Shown here piece after piece: positions 57,887 through 64,000 of a DNA stretch of 64,000 nt. Every line of letters begins with the position of its first letter. Within the stretch, counting starts at the first letter, position 1. Made by a program: the position numbers and the translations under genes. The notes beneath the pieces were generated by a model that did not search any database, was not told where the DNA came from, and worked only from the letters and a program-made list of their open reading frames with translations. Source of the DNA: Fulvia fulva (lineage: Eukaryota; Ascomycota; Dothideomycetes; Mycosphaerellales; Mycosphaerellaceae); the NCBI RefSeq assembly GCF_020509005.1, contig NC_063012.1, positions 9,672,001-9,736,000 of the forward strand, given 5' to 3'.

Positions 57887-60800
57887 CTAGCCTCGACACG
57901 CTTAGTATCATCTAGTATAACGTCAACTATAGTAAGGATATAGTCTAGAACCATTTCCTACACGAGGCGGACCCGTACGTCTATAACGTCCTAGTAATCT
58001 AGGAGCTATAGATTAACCCGTACTATAAGAGACTAACGACCTATAAGTTACTAGGCTATACGACATACCTACGAGGCGACGGCAGACCCCGTACGTACTT
58101 CTATATTAGTAAGGACATACTAGAATCCGGCTAGGAGGTAGTATACTACGTAGACGAAGAAGGCGGCGGCGATATTACCTCCCTCTACGTAGGTAGCACC
58201 TAGATATACAACCTATATATACAACCGCTAGCCTCGAGGTCTAGCCGCGACCTTAGGGTCTATAGACACCTAGACAGTGCGCTTAAGAGACAAGGGTGCC
58301 ACATCGTAGTAGGAGACTTTAATATATACTACCCTTCCTAGGAAAGCCTTATATAGCCGTACCCTATAGCCGACGAAGTACTCGACTTGATAGCGAGCAA
58401 CGCAATTGCCCTTAATACCCCGAAGGACCTAGGCACCTAGAAGAGAGGGGGACTCTAAGGTACGATCGACCTCTCCTAGATCTCAGATAGCTACTACTAT
58501 ATAGTAACCTACTATAGGATCGAATATATACTCGAGGCGTCATTAGACTATATACTAGTCAGGACCTCTATTACGACATAGATATAACGTATACTAGCGA
58601 GAACCCCTAAGCTAAACTAGGGAAAGGCCTACTAGGCTAATATCTAGGCGTACCTCGATGACTCCGAGAGGCTAGTCTAGATCGCGTCGTAGTAATACAT
58701 TAGTAAAGACGAGATAGACGAGGTAGTCTAAGGGTTAATAGACGAAATAAGAAAAGCGACCTTACTTTACGTTCCGCTTACCTAACTAACAATATAGTCT
58801 AAACTATACTAGACGCCGAAGTACACTACGGTAGTAAGAGAAGTAAGGAGAGCCCGCCGGGTATAGACGAGCAGCTATAGCGAGGAGGCCTAGAACGTAT
58901 ATAGGGAGGCATACTAATAGAAGAAAGCTATAATACGGAGGGAGAAAGTAGTCGGCTAGAGGGTTATAGTAGAAGAAATTGCCGGCAAGCTAGCGAGGAT
59001 GTAGAAGCTAGCGAAATGGGCCCGACAGGACCCTATATAGGGCCCCTCCTTCTCTATCCTAGCGCTACAATCGCCTAGTAGCCCGGTTAGCGACCCCGAG
59101 GCCAAGGCGCGTCTACTAGCTAGTAAGTTCTTCCCGCCCCTAGTCGAGGCTAATCTAAGCGATATAAACAGCTCTACTCCCCTAGCCCCTAGTATCGCGG
59201 TCCGATAGGAGGTGTCCGAGGGAGAAGTTACCGCTATACTTAGGAAGTTACTAGCAAAGAAAGCCCCGGGGCCGGATAGGATCCTAAACGAGCTACTAAA
59301 GAAGTATAGAGATCAACTAGCCCTAGTAGTTATAGCGATCTTTAACGCCTGCCTATAGACCGGATACTACCCGATAGTATTTAAATAATCGACGATAGTA
59401 GTCCTACGTAAGCCGTAAAAGGAAGGCTATACGTAGGTGAAGTCGTACCGCCTAATTACGCTCCTTAATACTCTTAGGAAAGAGCTTAAGAAGCTAGTTA
59501 TAACAAGACTCTCCGAGGCGGTAGAGGAATACTCCCTACTCCCGGACACCTAGATAGGTACGCGCCCGTAGCGATCGACGCTATCCGCGACAGAACTTAT
59601 CACCTCTTAGGTAAAGGCTATCTAGTATAAGAATAGGGATAATGTAGTATCCTTACTTAGTCTAGACATATCGGGAGCCTTCGATTACGTATTATACCCG
59701 CGGCTACTCTATATCCTAAGGTCGAAAGGACTCCCTAAGTAGCTTATTAACTTCGTACGGTCCTACCTCTAAAGCCGTAGTACGTCGATCCTAGTCGGCT
59801 AGTATAGAAGCCTATTTCAAGTAGTCTATACTAGAATTCCGTAAGGCTTAACGCTAGTACCTATTCTGTTCCTCTTCTTTATAGCGACGCTACTCCTAGC
59901 CCTAGAATCCCAGAACACCGCTACGAGCGGCTTCGTAGACGACACAAACATCCTAGCGTAGTCTTCCTCGACTAAGGAGAACTGTAGGCTACTAGAAGAG
60001 AAGCATAAGATCTGCGAGGACTGGGCTAGGAGGCACGGGGCTCGGTTTGCCCTAGAAAAGTACAATCTGATACACTTTACGCGCCGGCCACGGTTCTACA
60101 ATATACAAGCTTCTATCTAGATATAGGGGCACACGACTAACCCGGCAAATCAGCTCAGGATCCTCGGACTATAGGTGGACCCGGCGCTACGGTGGAGGAA
60201 GTACGTATAGGCAATATTAGGGAAAGCTAAATAGAATATAGTATTATACTAGAGGCTCACTACGTCTATATAGAGGGCGGACTTCCGGTAGTTACGACTT
60301 CTATATACGGCTATTATACGGCTAGTCCTTACCTATAGTAGCTAAATATAGTCCTTAGGCGAGAGGGCCTACCTATTAAAGGGACTCGTCGCGCCGCTAG
60401 CGAAGATCTAAAACTAATACCTAAGGAAGGTTACCGAGGCATATAAGTCGATACTAATAAGGATGCTTAAGTACGAGACCGCTATACCGCCGATCGACCT
60501 ATATATCTAGGGACTACGGACCTCCTACTTAAGTAAGTCGGTATAGTACCTAGTATAGAAGGTCATTACTAGTATAGTCGTAAGGGCCCGCGAATTAGTA
60601 CTAGCGTATAAGGGTATTCGACCCGGGAACGAGCCGAACTACCGGGTAAGGGACGAATAGCTAGTAATACGATAGGAAGGTAAGAAGTCGTTTATAGAGC
60701 AACTATAGAAAGAGAGGTGGAACAACTAGGTTATAGGGTATAGTGGACGCCCTTAGCTAGCGGGACAACCTAAGGAATAGTTAGCTACGAAATCCGTGGT

Positions 60801-61200
60801 CTAGTCCCCCCCGAAGCTTATCTACTACCGCCTTATAAGGGTATAGAGTAGTATAGTAACCTAACTACGAAGCGAATATATCGGTCTCTAGGGGTACCTA
60901 TTATAGAGGAAGGTTCTAGGATACACGAATACTAGCTGCCCCTACGGCTATTACTCCTAGAACGTACGGTACGTACTCCTCGTCTACCCGAGGTAGTCGC
61001 TAGGAAAGGGGGAGTAGATAGTAAAGGCGAGGAACCGGACGATTAGGGCACTTCTTAATAACGCTAAGGACCTACGGCGTATTACAAACTAGATACTAGA
61101 GAAGGACTAGCTAGAACAGTACCGCCTAGTAGGAGTAGTATAGGAAGAGAGGACACGACGTAGCGCGACGAGACCGGCTAGGAGCGGGGGCTAACGGGGT
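57877..61200 (+). pseudogene. LINE-T ORF2, endonuclease-RT (L6)
   Basis: ATG at 57877 (alternative 57883). Endonuclease near 57890-58590, RT near 59210-60060 with FVDDTNILAQS at 59930, the form expected before RIP at the Thr codon. From about 59890 to 60210 CpA/TpG are clearly more frequent than in the rest of the copy. A minus-strand open frame of 79 codons at 59826-60065 falls in this patch and is antisense to RT. Confidence 0.87.
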
Positions 61201-61378
61201 AGTGACATAGACTACGTACGTTTAGAGGGAAAGCTAATCTAGATAAGGAGAAGTTAGGGGCGGGAAGGGTTTTCACCTATTCGGGTTTCCCTTTATATAT
61301 AACAATAGATATATACCTATATAGGCCGGATAGGGTCCTAGAACAGGGGAATAACAAATCTAATCTAATCTAATCTAA

Positions 61379-61530
61379 TTATATACCTAAGTAAAAGTCC
61401 GTATAACGGGACTATTACCTAAGCTATCTTTTCGGTAATAGTTACCTTACTTACCCTAGCTTACTTTACCTAAAATAACTAGCTTACCCTTACTATAGTA
61501 GTAGTAATACTAAGGGCCTAACGTTACTAC
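61379..61530. other. Intergenic RIP-altered spacer
   Basis: About 150 bp between the L6 tail and a solo LTR. It has a few CTTACC-type runs and no coding or repeat signal that I recognise. Confidence 0.5.
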
Positions 61531-61730
61531 TATTACGAGGCTATAGTAGGCGAGTATAGTAGTAGTTTATTAATAAAGTCGATAGCTAAAGAGAGAAGGT
61601 AGTTCTTAGAGAGAGAGGGCTTCTTAAGTAAAGCCTAGGTCGCGCTCGGGCTAAGCTTAGTTATCGGTGTTACGTAATTACGAGTTACGTAACCCGATCC
61701 GAGTCCTTTACTTACGGAGCTACCGTAATA
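61531..61730 (-). repeat. Solo LTR of a Gypsy-B relative
   Basis: 200 bp, similar over its outer parts to the Gypsy-B LTR (TATTACGAGGCTATAGTA at one end, ATTAATAAAGTCGATAGCTA in the middle, ACGGAGCTACCGTAATA at the other), with both terminal TG/CA now TA. It is flanked by a perfect 5-bp duplication ACTAC at 61526-61530 and 61731-61735. No internal region is attached, as expected after LTR-LTR recombination. The middle part differs from Gypsy-B, so it is a related subfamily. Confidence 0.85.
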
Positions 61731-62392
61731 ACTACTATAGATAGGAAGGTAGTTATAATAGGGTATACGCGGTTATATAAGAATTAGCTTATTTACTCTA
61801 GCCTACGAGCTAAGAGGGTATATCGTAATCCGAGCGTATATATAGATAATAGCCTCTATTTAAAACTTAAGGCTATATACGCTAAGATTTAGGTAACTAA
61901 TTACTTACCTATAGCCTCTTTAACAGTAATACTTATCTATTCTAGATAGATATATATAATATATACTCTACTTTATCATCCTACGGTAAGCGCCTTTACG
62001 CGGCGGACGACGTAAGTACCTTCGCTATAACAAAGAGAAACTAAGACTCTCCCTCTCGAACTCGAACCCCCCTCTCGAATCGCGGCTTAGCCGTAAATAT
62101 AAAAAGCGACGCCTATTCGAAACCTATAACGCGACGGATAACCTAGGGTACGGTACGAAGAAGAAGGGAAGAGAAGAGAGGAGAAGAGAGGATAAGCCCG
62201 GATATCTATTACTAAAGACACTCGGAACTACTCGAAAGAAGAGAGAAGGCGGCGGACTCTCTCTTCGGATAACGACGGCCGTATAAAGCGAGCGCTCTCG
62301 CTACGAATCTAGAGCGAGATACTAAATCTCGGGATATTATATAAAGGAGGCGGTCGAAGACTCTCGGAGGGGACGGGTTACTCGAGATACTA

Positions 62393-62411
62393 CCTCTCTC
62401 TCTCTCTCTCT
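62393..62411. repeat. CT microsatellite
   Basis: About nine CT units in a row. Similar short CT runs occur in the leader of Gypsy-B (about 23058-23072 and its mirror 45070-45084). Confidence 0.85.
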
Positions 62412-62711
62412 TAAATTCTCGGTTTTTAGCGTACGTACGGCGGGCCTACCCGGCGCGGCGTAGCGAAAAAATACGGACGTAATTTACCGTCTATCCCGGG
62501 CTATAAGACCGCGACAAATTTTACTACCGGGACGCGGCGTACTACCGTAGTAATATTTGTCGACCTTTATTACGAATATCGAGCGCTCGCTCGCGATCTT
62601 TCGAAGAGTTTTTACGTCCGGGTACGCGGGGCTTTTCTCTTTAAATTTTGAACTCGGTCGTAGATACAACCTTTATTATATAGTTTAGGACTAAAATAGT
62701 ACGTTAATAGA

Positions 62712-62740
62712 ATAATTAATTAATCAATTAATTAATTATA
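62712..62740. repeat. AT-rich near-palindrome (TTAA/AATT repeats)
   Basis: AATTAATTAATCAATTAATT and the bases after it form an almost self-complementary AT stretch between CpG-rich blocks, able to fold into a hairpin. Confidence 0.7.
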
Positions 62741-62929
62741 TACTCTACTTGAAAAATACCCTATATAAGCCCGTATAATAACTTCCTTTATAAATGACGT
62801 AATACTAGGTAGATACCTATACTTGTATAGTTAATTACGTAATAGCTACGAGATACGACGTTTCTTCTACTACCTTATTATTAGATACTAGATTACTATA
62901 CTAAAGGGCGACCGTATATATAAGATAGA

Positions 62930-64000
62930 CTTATTAGTCGAATATCGGCGAGGACAATCTATCCGATAGCCCTTATTAAGACGAGTAATCTACTTAAGTA
63001 GTAGGGGCCCGCCTACGCTAGCGGCGGCGTAATCGTAGTATAAAGAACCCTAATACTAAGGTTCCGTTCCCCTAACGGTAGACTCTAGAGTTACGGAGTT
63101 ACGGAGGATAACTAGCTAATTAGGAAGCGCGACCTTATCCCGAATAGTAGCGAAGGATAGTAGCTAACGAGAGCTATAGCCTTACGAGGCTCACGATAAA
63201 TAATATAGCGTAGACGACCCTATTTACGGAGGTAGAAAACTTACTAGGGGATAATAAACACCTAGCCCGGGTATATAAGAACACTATAGTATAGCTACTA
63301 GGAGTACTAAAAGCGCTATTATACTAAGTCCCGAAGACAATCTAGTAAGTAATATAGAAGGTAGCCTAGAGACTAACTATATAGGTAATAGTAGTAGTAG
63401 GTAAGAATTAACCCTCTACGAAGGTAAGTAATACGGTACGCCTATATCTTACTAATCCGGCGGAGAAACAAGAAATCGTAGCCCTAATAAGTAAGGAGAT
63501 TGTCGATAGAATCGGCTAAAAGGAGGTAGTCGGAGCGAAGGTAGAGGCAATAGGCGTAGTAAGACTCTTTACCGTATAAGAGTCTAATAGACGAAAACTA
63601 GAGACCTATAAGGAGTGGACTACTAAAGTCACGAAGTCGGCGCGAGTCTCCTACTAATAGTATACCGTTATTGCCTACGGGGTCCCTAGGATATTCAAGG
63701 TCGAAGACCTTACCTAACTCTAAGTATAGAACTAGAATATATCCCTAGGAGTACGACTAACGAAGGCGGTATAGTTATATTAGATAGTAGACTAAGAGAA
63801 GACGTATTTATCGCTTATTATCTAGGTAGAGACAGCGGAACAAGCTAACTAGATACTAGATAATAGGCTATTCTAGAACTACGAGAGCATAGACACAGAG
63901 ATCTATTAGAGTAGCTATAGGGTACTATAATACTTCTAATACTAATAGTACGGTTATATAGCCCTAAAATACGGGGAGAAGACCCTAAGGTGTCCTTACT
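62930..64000 (+). pseudogene. LINE-2 ORF1, second copy, cut by window end
   Basis: One frame (position 62881 + 3n) runs from about 62930 to the window edge and aligns with the ORF1 at 45890-46720: NTIVQLLGVLKALLYQ near 63272, VRLYLTNPAEKQEIVALISK near 63440, SARVSYQQYTVIAYG near 63632, then a zinc knuckle at 63931-63972 with spacing Y-x2-Y-x4-Y-x4-Y, meaning all four Cys/His ligands have been turned to Tyr. It is probably the 5' part of another LINE-2 that continues outside. Clearly diverged from the arm copies, so not part of the inverted repeat. Confidence 0.82.

Larger units (their letters stand above)
56706..61378 (+). mobile_element. LINE-T copy L6
   Basis: 4.67 kb, starting about 200 bp further 3' than L2/L4 (at AGTATAGAAACTAACG) and ending in a TCTAA-repeat tail (61359-61378), different from the TCTA tails of the other copies. 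No clear target-site duplication: the 5' flank is Gypsy-A, the 3' flank is unrelated. Either the 5' junction is recombinant or the duplication has decayed. Confidence 0.9.
61736..62900. other. Unassigned RIP-altered region
   Basis: 1.2 kb without a protein I can recognise on either strand. It contains purine-rich GAAGAGAAGAGAGGAG repeats (62160-62195), GC-rich patches with many CpG (62430-62560), GAGCGCTCGCTCGCGA near 62580, a CT microsatellite and an AT palindrome. It could be the 5' UTR of LINE-2 upstream of 62930, or a separate decayed element. A 61-codon minus-strand frame at 62484-62669 (YYGSTPRPGSK) has no visible support as a gene. Confidence 0.4.

Noticed and set aside
61355..61380. 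Telomeric or CRISPR-like repeat at the TCTAA units
   Set aside because: Four short units form the 3' tail of LINE-T L6, directly following its conserved 3' UTR; no spacers and no extended array.
62040..62080. tRNA-like or SINE-like piece (CTCTCGAACTCGAACCCCCC)
   Set aside because: Only a T-loop-like string is present; no acceptor stem, anticodon arm or box A at the right distance could be found.
1..64000. Nuclear code with TAA/TAG reassigned to glutamine (ciliate-like)
   Set aside because: Reading TAR as Gln opens long frames, but TAG also stands at Trp positions, Cys/His ligands have become Tyr, Asp has become Asn and ATG has become ATA. All are explained by CpA to TpA mutation on either strand and not by recoding.

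Overview
The window looks like a stretch of filamentous ascomycete (Pezizomycotina) heterochromatin made almost entirely of transposable elements inactivated by repeat-induced point mutation (RIP). CpA and TpG are nearly absent over long stretches while CpG is common and TpA is in excess. Glutamine (CAR) and tryptophan (TGG) codons of recognisable retroelement proteins have become TAA/TAG, Cys and His of zinc knuckles have become Tyr, and Asp has often become Asn. I see no intact gene and no host gene. The short open frames of 60-90 codons are mostly antisense or out-of-frame shadows of these dead elements.

Layout. 1-3068: 3' part of a Ty1/copia element (Copia-0, +). 3069-6402: 3' half of a second copia (Copia-1, -) with its LTR. 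6403-12694: a complete Ty3/gypsy element with a chromodomain-like C terminus (Gypsy-1, +). 12696-18314: a complete copia (Copia-2, -). 18315-49827: a very large inverted repeat, with a left arm (18315-32609), a 2.9-kb spacer (32610-35533) and a right arm (35534-49827). Each arm carries, in mirror order, a non-LTR element (LINE-T), a gypsy fragment (Gypsy-A), a LINE ORF1 fragment (LINE-2), the 5' LTR, gag and protease-RT-RNase H of Gypsy-B, and another LINE-T. The spacer holds the integrase, chromodomain and 3' LTR of Gypsy-B, so the right half contains one whole Gypsy-B (45394 down to 32610) broken by two nested LINE-T insertions. 48562-53564 is a full LINE-T nested in Gypsy-A, whose pol resumes at 53565-56700. 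56706-61378: a further LINE-T copy. 61531-61730: a solo LTR. 61736-62900: unassigned RIP-altered DNA. 62930-64000: a second LINE-2 ORF1 running off the window.

Six LINE-T copies (L1-L6) let RIP damage be compared between sister sequences. The youngest-looking copy, L3 at 34843-35417, still keeps many CpA/TpG sites. Insertion order can be read from nesting: Gypsy-A and LINE-2 are older than Gypsy-B and L5, Gypsy-B is older than L4 and L3, and the inverted duplication came after L4 and L5 but before at least part of the RIP.

Limits: arm identities and mosaic tracts were compared by eye over selected stretches only, and element boundaries without LTR or target-site evidence are approximate.
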